64,000 bases of DNA, taken from positions 578,721-642,720 of the forward strand of contig NZ_SJPI01000002.1 in the NCBI RefSeq assembly GCF_007859865.1, given 5' to 3'. The translations under genes and the position numbers were made by a program. Shown here piece after piece: positions 56,518 through 64,000 of this stretch. The DNA comes from Rubripirellula amarantea. GTDB lineage: Bacteria; Planctomycetota; Planctomycetia; Pirellulales; Pirellulaceae. The notes beneath the pieces were generated by a model, which did no database searches, was not told the origin of the DNA, and was given only the letters and a program-made list of their open reading frames with translations. Every line of letters begins with the position of its first letter. Position 1 is the first letter of the stretch.

Positions 56518-57966
56518 TTAGCACTCGCTAATATTGACCGTGATTTGGACGGCGAGGCCGCCTTCGGACGTTTCCTTGTACTTGGTGTTCATGTCCTGCG
56601 CTGTTTCCCACATGGTTCGAACGACCGCGTCCAGGGATACGCGAGCTTCGGTGGGGTCACGGTGCAGCGACATTTGCGCCGCGGTAATTGCTTTGATCGC
56701 TCCCATCGCATTGCGTTCGATGCAGGGGATTTGGACTAAGCCTCCGACCGGATCACAGGTCATCCCCAGGTGATGTTCCATCGCAATCTCAGCCGCCTCG
56801 GTTGCTTGGCGAGGTGAACCACCGAGGCATTCACACAACGCCGCAGCGGCCATCGCCGACGACACGCCGATCTCGGCTTGGCAACCGCCCATCGCCGCGG
56901 AAATGGTGGCGCCCTTTTTAAAGATGCATCCGATCTCCGATGCGTTCGCCAGAAAATCCATCCAAGCGACATCGGCGGGCCCGGTACGATTACCAGTTTC
57001 TGCCTGCTCACTGGTTTCACAAAAACACAGGTAGTACATCAGCACAGCCGGTATGACGCCGGCGGCACCATTGGTTGGCGCGGTGACGACGCGGCCGAAC
57101 GCAGCATTCTCTTCGTTAACAGCCAACGCAAAGCAACTTACCCAATCGAGCACGCGCGAAAAGTCATGAGTTTGCCGAGTGACCAACTGCATGAATTCAT
57201 CGAACTCGGCGGGAACTGAACTACCGAGCAACGATGTAGAGGTGTGCGCGGCGCGACGTTGAACGTTCAACCCACCGGGAAGGATCCCTTGAGTCCGACA
57301 GCCGCGGTGAATGCTCGCCAGCATCGCATCTTTGATTGCAGACATCTCAGATAGAATCTCTGAGTCGCTACGAAGAGACCGCTCGTTGTGCAGTACCACT
57401 TTGCTGATCGGCAGCCCTTCGCGATCGCAATGGCGCAGAAGGTCTTCGGCATTCTCGATGCTCCAGGGCATCTCAGTGGCAACGGGACCTGGTGTTTCGC
57501 CGGCCTTGATGATGAACCCGCCACCAATCGAATAGAAATCCGCTTGATCGGTTTCTTTCTCGTTCGCAAACGCCGTGAAGCGAATCCCGTTGGGGTGCTC
57601 GGGTAACTGTTGATCGGAATGAAAAACGATGTCCAATGGCGGATCAAAGTTAATCTCGTGCTGGCCTAGCAATTTGATTCGCTTGCCTTTAGCGATCTGT
57701 TTCACCAAGGTCGGTATTCGGTCAACGTCCACCGTGCGAGGATCATGACCGCAAAGCCCCATTTGGATTGCGATGTCCGTGCCGTGACCCTTGCCCGTTT
57801 TGGCCAGCGAACCAAATAGCTCGACTTTCACTCGCGAAAGCTCTGATAAGTCCGAGGCGGGCAATTCGGCCAGGAACCGTTGGGCCGCCTTCCATGGCCC
57901 CATCGTATGCGAGCTCGACGGGCCAACCCCGATCTTGAACATGTCGAAGACACTAAGCGCTGGCAC
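56518..57966 (-). CDS. sdaA: L-serine ammonia-lyase (iron-sulfur type)
   Basis: Deaminates L-serine to pyruvate using a [4Fe-4S] cluster. The N-terminus [20 protein letters not shown] is the family hallmark. Cluster cysteines are visible in [20 protein letters not shown] and in [19 protein letters not shown]. At 482 residues it is a single-chain enzyme (alpha and beta parts fused), like E. coli SdaA. GTG 57966 gives the usual [10 protein letters not shown] start. It converges with the sensory operon, separated by 84 bp with no hairpin seen. No link to neighbouring genes is apparent. Confidence 0.96.
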   Translation of the reverse strand: MPALSVFDMFKIGVGPSSSHTMGPWKAAQRFLAELPASDLSELSRVKVELFGSLAKTGKGHGTDIAIQMGLCGHDPRTVDVDRIPTLVKQIAKGKRIKLLGQHEINFDPPLDIVFHSDQQLPEHPNGIRFTAFANEKETDQADFYSIGGGFIIKAGETPGPVATEMPWSIENAEDLLRHCDREGLPISKVVLHNERSLRSDSEILSEMSAIKDAMLASIHRGCRTQGILPGGLNVQRRAAHTSTSLLGSSVPAEFDEFMQLVTRQTHDFSRVLDWVSCFALAVNEENAAFGRVVTAPTNGAAGVIPAVLMYYLCFCETSEQAETGNRTGPADVAWMDFLANASEIGCIFKKGATISAAMGGCQAEIGVSSAMAAAALCECLGGSPRQATEAAEIAMEHHLGMTCDPVGGLVQIPCIERNAMGAIKAITAAQMSLHRDPTEARVSLDAVVRTMWETAQDMNTKYKETSEGGLAVQITVNISEC

Positions 57967-58129
57967 GTTGGCAACTCATAAAGAATGTTCACTTCCACGA
58001 GGGCGACCCGAATGATCGCGAACAATCGCGAATGAAATGTTGTCTAGCGGAATCGTCGATTGGTGCATCGTCGACACTGAACCAACGATGCTATGACTTC
58101 AGTGCCGGGACTCTGTTACCGGGACTCTA

Positions 58130-58185
58130 ATACCGAGATGTCGATACCGAGGTGTCGATACCGAGGTGTCGCTTCCGAGATACCG
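58130..58185. repeat. Short tandem repeat, 14 bp x 4
   Basis: Units ataccgagatgtcg, ataccgaggtgtcg, ataccgaggtgtcg and cttccgagataccg, ending one base before the stop of the membrane-anchored protein gene. Two weaker ccgggactct units precede them. Confidence 0.92.
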
Positions 58186-58186
58186 T

Positions 58187-58669
58187 CTAACGCGACCCAC
58201 CGCCACCCATGCCGGGCGGAGTGGTCGGGCCTTCATCAGTCAAGACTATGGTCTCGCCCGCGTAAATGCTCACGTCGTTGCTCGATTCGTAAGCGAACTT
58301 GGCATGACGATTGAAAAGCATCTTGCCATCGCTTGGTTTGTAAACAGCGAACAGGTCATGCGTCTTGATCGGTAATCCACTTCGCCAACTGAACACTTCG
58401 ACCAGTTCGCCATTGGAGTCCTCGAAGGTTCGCGATGGTTGCTTCCCAAGCAATTCCTGGACGTCCGAATTGGTGAAGTAGGTGTCAGGCAGTTTGTTCA
58501 GCTCAACGCTGCGAGCGGCGATTTTGTCATAGGCCGCATCCACGCCTGGTCTAGCAACGAGGTAGTCATAGGCTAACCCAATCAGCAGCAAACCCAGCAC
58601 GGCGAACAGGACAATCCGAAGAGTGTTTCCGCCGTTGCCGCCGGAAGGTTTAGAAGGAGTAGTGGACAT
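58187..58669 (-). CDS. Small membrane-anchored protein of unknown function
   Basis: 160 residues from ATG 58669 (MSTTPSKPSGG). A single transmembrane helix (TLRIVLFAVLGLLLIGLAYDYLV) follows a Gly/Ser-rich cytoplasmic start. The periplasmic part has VELNKLPDTYFTNSDVQELL and then a beta-rich section (EVFSWRSGLPIKTHDLFAVY). It ends in a Gly/Pro tail (TPPGMGGGGSR). I recognise no named family; such small helix-plus-domain proteins are common in Planctomycetes. The open frame continues to 58780 without similarity. Confidence 0.75.
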   Translation of the reverse strand: MSTTPSKPSGGNGGNTLRIVLFAVLGLLLIGLAYDYLVARPGVDAAYDKIAARSVELNKLPDTYFTNSDVQELLGKQPSRTFEDSNGELVEVFSWRSGLPIKTHDLFAVYKPSDGKMLFNRHAKFAYESSNDVSIYAGETIVLTDEGPTTPPGMGGGGSR

Positions 58670-58856
58670 TGGCGATCTCGTAAACAAAAACGTTGGGGAA
58701 CAAAAGTGTGTCACAACCTCAGGTCGTTCACACGTCAAAGGCAAGGCATCACTGCGATGTGCACAGCGTACCTCATGCAAGCAGAGAAGTGGGAAGTAGG
58801 AAGTGGAAGTTTTTGTCCCATGAACATCCGTAGCCCAGACAACCTAGGTTAGGCCC

Positions 58857-58915
58857 AACGCTACTCAACTAATTGCTACTTAACACACCGCTACTCAAGC
58901 ACCGCTACTCAACCC
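58857..58915. repeat. Short tandem repeat, 14-15 bp x 4
   Basis: Four units around ccgctactcaa at 58857, 58872, 58887 and 58901. Confidence 0.85.
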
Positions 58916-59289
58916 ATTGCTGCGGTGATTTCACTCGACATCAGTGGCTTTGTTAGTGGCTTTGCGTCCGTCCGACTGATTTGCGAATCCGTGATGATCG
59001 TTTCGTCTGGGCACCCTTGCGAGACTAGGAAGGCAGGGAAACCGACACTCTCGCGACTAGTCCATTTGATACCGAAGCTCGACACGACGACGGATTGTCC
59101 AGACGTTCGCCGGTGTTTGTTACTGCGTCGATCCTTCGCCAATTCGGCGAGCTGGATGTCACCGCTAAAGATGCCAACGCTAAATGTGCGTTCCGCTCTC
59201 TCCGTTGTGCACTGACGCACGTGTCGTAACGTGCGTCCCAACGCAAACAGTGATTTCGATGTGATGCAGGTTGCTTCGTCGATTGCCAA
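58909..59289 (-). CDS. Doubtful small hypothetical protein
   Basis: A frame of 126 codons with a partly protein-like middle (SVGIFSGDIQLAELAKD, then SVVVSSFGIKWTSRESVGF). No family, ribosome-binding site or neighbour supports it, and its 3' end runs into the tandem repeat. Listed because it is the only candidate in an 830-bp gap; it may well be non-coding. Confidence 0.2.
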   Translation of the reverse strand: MAIDEATCITSKSLFALGRTLRHVRQCTTERAERTFSVGIFSGDIQLAELAKDRRSNKHRRTSGQSVVVSSFGIKWTSRESVGFPAFLVSQGCPDETIITDSQISRTDAKPLTKPLMSSEITAAMG

Positions 59290-59501
59290 TGCGATAGTCT
59301 TACGGTCGAGGCTGCGATTCTAAGAACGATCAAGCATCCGTGCTGTGATGGCGGAATCAGTTGCATCGTGGCTCAAGGCGGGTTGTTTTTAACGGGCATG
59401 GCTCCGGTTCGTTTGGTTGTCGTATGTTTGTTGCGTCACCCACAGTGATCGTGGTTGGAGTGCCGATTCCCCTCGTTCCTCTTTTGTGAATCGATAAGAT
59501 C

Positions 59502-61376
59502 ATGGCTAATATGCCTGCTGATGCTTCCAGCACCGCCGCAAACAATGCAAGTCTTTGGGGAGGCCGAGATCCGTCCGTGCCGCTGAGCCAGAATGCTCAC
59601 TTGTTGCGATGGATCGAAAAGATGGCTCGGCTCACCCAGCCTGATGCGATCCATTGGGTCGATGGAACTCAGGACGAGTACGACACGATTTGTGGCCAAA
59701 TGGTGGAATCGGGCACGTTCGTAAAGCTTAACGAAGATCTTTGGCCGGGATGCTACCTCGCTCGTTCCAATCCCACCGACGTGGCTCGCGTGGAAGACCG
59801 CACGTTCATTTGTTCGCTTTCCAAGGAAGCAGCGGGACCAACCAATAACTGGGAAGATCCGTTCAAGATGCGGCGTAAGCTGAAAGGGTTATTCAGTGGT
59901 TCGATGCGGGGGCGAACCATGTACGTCTTGCCGTTCAGCATGGGCCCGGTAGGTTCGCCAATGTCTCAGTTAGGTGTGCAACTCACCGATTCACCCTATG
60001 TCGTCACCAACATGCGAATCATGGCTCGCATCGGCTTGCCGGTGATTGCCGAGATCGAAAAAGACGAAAAACGGGTCGTGCCGTGCATGCACACCGTTGG
60101 CGCGCCCCTTGAACCTGGCCAACAGGATGTTCCTTGGCCGTGCAATCCCGACAAGTACATCGTCCACTTTCCTGAAACACGCCAAATTTGGTCGTACGGT
60201 TCAGGCTATGGCGGTAATGCGTTGTTGGGTAAGAAATGTTTCGCCCTGCGAATCGCGTCGAACATCGCGCGCGACGAAGGTTGGATGGCGGAACACATGT
60301 TGATCCTTGGCGTCGAAGATCCGGCCGGCGAAAAGACCTACGTCACCGCAGCGTTCCCATCGGCTTGCGGCAAAACGAACTTCGCGATGCTGATACCACC
60401 CGCGGGCTTCGAGGGATGGAAGGTTTGGACGGTGGGTGACGATATTGCTTGGATCAAACCCGATGATGAAGGTCGACTCAGAGCGATCAATCCCGAGGCC
60501 GGCTTCTTCGGTGTTGCGCCAGGTACCTCCGTGAAGACCAATCCTAACGCGATGGCGACGCTCTCTCGGAACACGATTTTCACCAACGTTGCCTTGACGC
60601 CCGAGGGTGGGGTTTGGTGGGAAGGAATGACGGACGAGCCGCCCGCCGAGTGCATTGATTGGCAGGGGAACGCTTGGTCGCCCGAGATCGCGAAAGAAAC
60701 CGGGGCTAAGGCGGCACACCCCAACTCGCGATTCACCGCTCCCGCCTCGCAATGCCCGACGATCGACTCGGCCTGGGAAGATCCTGACGGTGTTCCGATC
60801 GGTGCCATTATCTTCGGCGGCCGCCGAGCCACAACGATGCCGTTGGTTTATCAAGCGTTCAATTGGAGCGCCGGCGTCTACATGGGTGCCACCGTAGGTT
60901 CGGAAATGACGGCCGCGGCGGCGGGCGTGATCGGTCAGGTCAGGAGAGATCCGATGGCGATGTTGCCATTTTGCGGCTATCACATGGGCGACTACTTTCG
61001 CCACTGGATTCGGATGCAGCGAGAGCTTTCCGAAACGCCACGAATCTTTCACGTCAACTGGTTTCGCAAAGACGACGAGGGCAATTTCCTGTGGCCCGGA
61101 TTTAGCGAAAACTTACGCGTGCTGAAATGGATCGTTGACCGTACCCACGGACGAGCGCTCGGCAAGGAAACACCGATCGGCTGGGTGCCGCTATACGAGG
61201 ACATCCACTGGAAAGGTCTCGAGTTTTCACCCGAGCAATTCGAGCTGCTGCAAACGGTCGATCGCACCGCGTGGCGTGACGAAGTCCTTGGTCACGAGAA
61301 ACTGTTCATCGACCTGCACGATCGGCTACCACCAGAAACGGTCTACGAACGCGAGTTGCTGATTTGTCGCTTGTGA
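59502..61376 (+). CDS. pckG: Phosphoenolpyruvate carboxykinase (GTP)
   Basis: Converts oxaloacetate and GTP to PEP, the entry to gluconeogenesis. At 624 residues it matches the GTP class. Visible motifs are the R-loop [16 protein letters not shown], the P-loop active site [13 protein letters not shown] (about residue 287), the metal-binding VGDDIAWI and the guanine-specific segment [10 protein letters not shown] near residue 450. ATG 59502 opens [10 protein letters not shown]. No gene of the same pathway is nearby. The gene ends 14 bp before the convergent hydrolase stop. Confidence 0.97.
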   Translation: MANMPADASSTAANNASLWGGRDPSVPLSQNAHLLRWIEKMARLTQPDAIHWVDGTQDEYDTICGQMVESGTFVKLNEDLWPGCYLARSNPTDVARVEDRTFICSLSKEAAGPTNNWEDPFKMRRKLKGLFSGSMRGRTMYVLPFSMGPVGSPMSQLGVQLTDSPYVVTNMRIMARIGLPVIAEIEKDEKRVVPCMHTVGAPLEPGQQDVPWPCNPDKYIVHFPETRQIWSYGSGYGGNALLGKKCFALRIASNIARDEGWMAEHMLILGVEDPAGEKTYVTAAFPSACGKTNFAMLIPPAGFEGWKVWTVGDDIAWIKPDDEGRLRAINPEAGFFGVAPGTSVKTNPNAMATLSRNTIFTNVALTPEGGVWWEGMTDEPPAECIDWQGNAWSPEIAKETGAKAAHPNSRFTAPASQCPTIDSAWEDPDGVPIGAIIFGGRRATTMPLVYQAFNWSAGVYMGATVGSEMTAAAAGVIGQVRRDPMAMLPFCGYHMGDYFRHWIRMQRELSETPRIFHVNWFRKDDEGNFLWPGFSENLRVLKWIVDRTHGRALGKETPIGWVPLYEDIHWKGLEFSPEQFELLQTVDRTAWRDEVLGHEKLFIDLHDRLPPETVYERELLICRL

Positions 61377-61390
61377 TCGTTCAGGGAAGC

Positions 61391-63439
61391 TTACTTTGGT
61401 GAGTCCGTCGGTACGTCTCGGCCGCGGGCCATGTCCAGCATCATCAATGCGTCTTCGGCAAGTAAGAAGCGTTGTCCATGGAGCAACGCTACTGAATCGG
61501 CAAAGGCGGCCAGGTAATCGGATCGGCTTGGGTAGCGTTCTTTGAGCGGTACTCGAGAATCGCCCTCGGTTGCAACCACGGGAAACGGATGGTAACCGCC
61601 ATGCAAGTCAGCCAGGGCACCGGCACCGCCAAGCGATTCGTCGCGAAGGTTCCAGCCGGTGTACGTGGCGGTTGCAGCGGCAACGTCGGGCAATCTTATT
61701 CCCGCTCGCTCATTCCCGTCTTGGTCGACTGTCGGGACGAGCGTTCGATACGCTTTGCCGATTTTCGGTGGCACGTGATCCGCGATGCCCTGATCCGCCC
61801 ATCGCGGGCCCAAGTCCAATCGCAATGGTTGGTGGCACACCGTCGGCACGTCCACTCCCGGGATGCTCGGAAACTGGTCTCGAAATTCGTCGAGGCTTAC
61901 CAATGTGCCCTCATCGATTCTCGGGTAAGCACTCGCCGGCGGTAGCGTATCGCGGGCAACCCAGTCGTCCATGGACGTCAACATTGCTCGCAGCACCGGA
62001 CCACGGTGTTTGAGAGGGTTCCGTAGGTAGCGGCAAATGCCGCGGTCGGTGGGACTTGCTCCCAGATGCTGAGCTCCCGCAATCAAATAGATCCGCGTGT
62101 TCGGATCCAGTTCCAAGTCTCGCGTACCTTCAACATCCGTGTGCAGCAGCGATGCCGCTCGCGACCAATACTCCGTCGACGTTTGCACGAAAAACAATTT
62201 GGGCAGATCGTTCTTGCCACGCAGTCGCGCAAGCGAATCGCCGCTTTCACCGGTTAGTGGATCGACCTGCGGCGAGGTTGCGAAGGGAAAGAAGTCCGCG
62301 GGGGATAGGTTGTTGCGAAGCTGAGTCCCGTAGACCGTCGCCATCGCAAACCGGCTGTTAAAGAGTCCCTTGCCTGCCCCCGCAACATGAATCACTGCGC
62401 CGTCGAAAACGGTGCGGGCGCGTTCGTCAACATTGAACCCCTCGTACATGAAGTGATGAATCAGTCGGCCCGATTGAGATATCCCAAACACGATTGCGCG
62501 ATCACACGCGCCGGCCAGAGGGTTAGAGAGGTTTTGATCGTTGGTGTTCTCGTGGTAGCGGAAAAAAGAAACTGCATCGCGCAATCCCGCCAATCCCAAG
62601 CCTGAAACTCGAGGATCGCGAGCGGTGTAGACGAGCTCGTAGATCCAGCCCGGCTTCATCCCCCCTTGGACATACAGGGCCGCTGGGTTTTCAATCAGCT
62701 TGCCATCGACGTAATCTGCAAACGCCCATTCGTTTCGCGGAATCACGATTGGATCAGCAGACCGACTCGATCGCATCGTCAACTTAGCGGAAGCGTCGTT
62801 AGCATCGACCGTTGGATAGCCCGCCGACGTGCCCCAAGGACTAAAGTAAAACGCTTGGCTGTCGGTTGGCTCATCCACCAAGATCTCGACATAGTTGGGA
62901 CCCGTGATAGGCGATCCATCCGAATTCTTCGCGATCGGAAGCCCTGCTAACAAGCGTCCGGTTCCATCATCGACGACGTCGCCATTCCATCCTGTCCAAA
63001 GAATGGAATAGCCTTCACGCATCAGAAAGCCGTTGCCCGCGTCGTCCAGCGAGGTCGGGTTTACCGAGATCTCGGCGTCGTTGAATGTCATTAGTGCGAG
63101 CTTGCTGCCGCGGTTATGGACATCGTATAGAAGGCATCCGTTGCCCTTTTCGGGATTGGCTGGCCGAAGCAAGAAAAAGTCAGCCCAGAACTCGACACGA
63201 CCGTGCTGATTCTTGGGGGCAAGCTTCAGGTCACACACGCGATCGTTGGCGTCTGCGTTAGGATCCACATCGAAGAACAGACGCCCCGACACGGACTCGT
63301 AAGCACCCGTCCGGCCAAACACGTGTCCGTTGGCGAAAGGAACCCGCTGCGAAACCTCCACACGTGTGACCTCGGCGTAAGCCGATGGCAAGCTCGCTAA
63401 TGCCAAGCCGATGGTGGCAACACATACACACAACTTCAT
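61391..63439 (-). CDS. Secreted alpha/beta-hydrolase-domain protein
   Basis: A 682-residue exported protein of the large 'alpha/beta hydrolase domain' (Abhydrolase_10-like) group. The signal peptide (CVATIGLALASLPSAYA) follows ATG 63439; the frame is open to 63577. Conserved parts are LLYDVHNRGSKLAL, the nucleophile elbow FGISQSGRLIHHF, LVYTARDPRVSGLGLAGLRD and a later GAQHLGASP with the candidate catalytic His. The natural substrate of the family is unknown. It converges with pckG. The assignment to fold is firm; the exact family name is from memory of its pattern. Confidence 0.78.
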   Translation of the reverse strand: MKLCVCVATIGLALASLPSAYAEVTRVEVSQRVPFANGHVFGRTGAYESVSGRLFFDVDPNADANDRVCDLKLAPKNQHGRVEFWADFFLLRPANPEKGNGCLLYDVHNRGSKLALMTFNDAEISVNPTSLDDAGNGFLMREGYSILWTGWNGDVVDDGTGRLLAGLPIAKNSDGSPITGPNYVEILVDEPTDSQAFYFSPWGTSAGYPTVDANDASAKLTMRSSRSADPIVIPRNEWAFADYVDGKLIENPAALYVQGGMKPGWIYELVYTARDPRVSGLGLAGLRDAVSFFRYHENTNDQNLSNPLAGACDRAIVFGISQSGRLIHHFMYEGFNVDERARTVFDGAVIHVAGAGKGLFNSRFAMATVYGTQLRNNLSPADFFPFATSPQVDPLTGESGDSLARLRGKNDLPKLFFVQTSTEYWSRAASLLHTDVEGTRDLELDPNTRIYLIAGAQHLGASPTDRGICRYLRNPLKHRGPVLRAMLTSMDDWVARDTLPPASAYPRIDEGTLVSLDEFRDQFPSIPGVDVPTVCHQPLRLDLGPRWADQGIADHVPPKIGKAYRTLVPTVDQDGNERAGIRLPDVAAATATYTGWNLRDESLGGAGALADLHGGYHPFPVVATEGDSRVPLKERYPSRSDYLAAFADSVALLHGQRFLLAEDALMMLDMARGRDVPTDSPK

Positions 63440-63951
63440 AACGGGTTCCAGTTGATAATCGGCAGGTTGAATAAGCCGTGGTACAGGACAAGTATCGCAA
63501 CGGTCGCGTAAGATACCACCGACTTGCACTGTCGTTCTTGCAACGAAGCTCTCGCAGGTAGCCGTCGTCTTAGACACGACACTGGTTCACCCAAAGCCGA
63601 GCTTTGCACGCGTGCCTACAACCGCGTTGAGGTGCTGCAAGCGAAGGACCCTGGAGCCCCGACTGGTTATCAACGGTAGTGCGATTGCACGGGATGATCC
63701 CACTCGAAGGCATTTGTCTCTCATTCGCGAAGCCATTTGTGCGCAGGACACTTTGTTTTGCTCAGGGCCCTAAATGAACGCGATCAAACATCTCCAGTTT
63801 GAAGCATAGCGTGGTGGCGTTGTGGAACGGTTGACAATATTAAAGCTGGAAAACAAAAAGGGAATTCACTGGACCACATGCCGCTGCACCGTAAGAATCA
63901 AACCCGATGGGTCGATTGTCGAACTAGTCGAAACCAAGGGGCAGGGGCATA
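63440..63951. other. Intergenic region at the right end
   Basis: About 510 bp with no supported gene, repeat or hairpin. It should contain the promoters for the hydrolase gene on the minus strand and for the partial gene on the plus strand. Confidence 0.5.
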
Positions 63952-64000
63952 ATGCTGTATCGACGCATTTTTCTGATTGCAATTTTGATTGCCATCTCGC
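63952..64000 (+). CDS. Start of an exported protein (cut by window edge)
   Basis: ATG 63952 follows a purine-rich CAGGGGC. The 16 visible codons read MLYRRIFLIAILIAIS, a basic start plus hydrophobic run typical of a signal peptide or membrane anchor. Nothing more can be said. Confidence 0.6.
   Translation, partial: MLYRRIFLIAILIAIS

Larger units (their letters stand above)
58670..59501. other. Intergenic region before pckG
   Basis: About 830 bp. The left part holds the 15-bp repeat at 58857-58915; a weak candidate frame lies at 58909-59289 on the minus strand. The pckG promoter should be near 59400-59500. No terminator or RNA gene was recognised. Confidence 0.5.

Overview
The window looks like chromosomal DNA from a Rhodopirellula-type planctomycete (Pirellulaceae). 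This is inferred from gene content, since no rRNA gene is present. Pointers are an FGly-type sulfatase, a very large secreted dockerin protein whose N-terminus carries the planctomycete-style motif LEQRRLL, a gliding-type ABC system beside a DUF4340 protein, lipid A genes, frequent GTG and TTG starts, and many small transcription units. No phage, insertion sequence, CRISPR array, rRNA or tRNA gene was found.

Layout. 1-3006 (minus): type IV pilus ATPases PilT (cut by the left edge) and PilB. 3253-3816: DJ-1/PfpI protein. 4196-10244 (plus): a flagellar rod and ring operon, flgF-flgG-flgA-flgH-flgI-flgJ(N-terminal type)-flgN-like. 10612-16537 (plus): secreted M28/PDZ peptidase, an OmpH/Skp chaperone, then lpxC, lpxA and a Gfo/Idh/MocA oxidoreductase that overlaps lpxA (GnnA-like). 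16728-27048 (minus): CelD/FemAB-type acetyltransferase, sulfatase, DUF4340 protein, a fused GldF-GldG protein, its ATPase, and RimI. 27725-30165: an interrupted gene remnant, parB and parA with a candidate parS. 30905-35213: DUF1015 protein, ahcY, hemP and trpF. 35289-41219 (plus): a three-helix membrane protein, an ExeA-like ATPase, a small unknown, a beta-hydroxyacid dehydrogenase, a CaCA antiporter and a YcxB-like protein. 41382-49250 (minus): a 1618-residue metzincin/PPC/dockerin protein, a polysaccharide deacetylase and a four-domain S1 protein. 49562-56433 (plus): a sensory cluster. 56518-64000: sdaA, a small membrane-anchored protein, GTP-type pckG, a secreted alpha/beta hydrolase and the first codons of another exported protein.

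The best candidate for an undescribed system is 49562-56433. A BLUF blue-light sensor is followed by an H-NOX haem gas sensor, a PAS histidine kinase, a second kinase with a degenerate receiver, a receiver-HDOD protein, a receiver joined to a degenerate HD-GYP domain, and a lone receiver. The five genes from H-NOX to the second receiver protein overlap or lie close together. This suggests one phosphorelay that integrates light and NO/O2/redox.

A second theme is a set of short tandem repeats, mostly 13-19 bp units (extremes 10 and 28 bp) in two to five copies, each family with its own unit. They sit mostly just after, across or before gene ends at more than a dozen places, and some run in frame inside genes. 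They are listed one by one.
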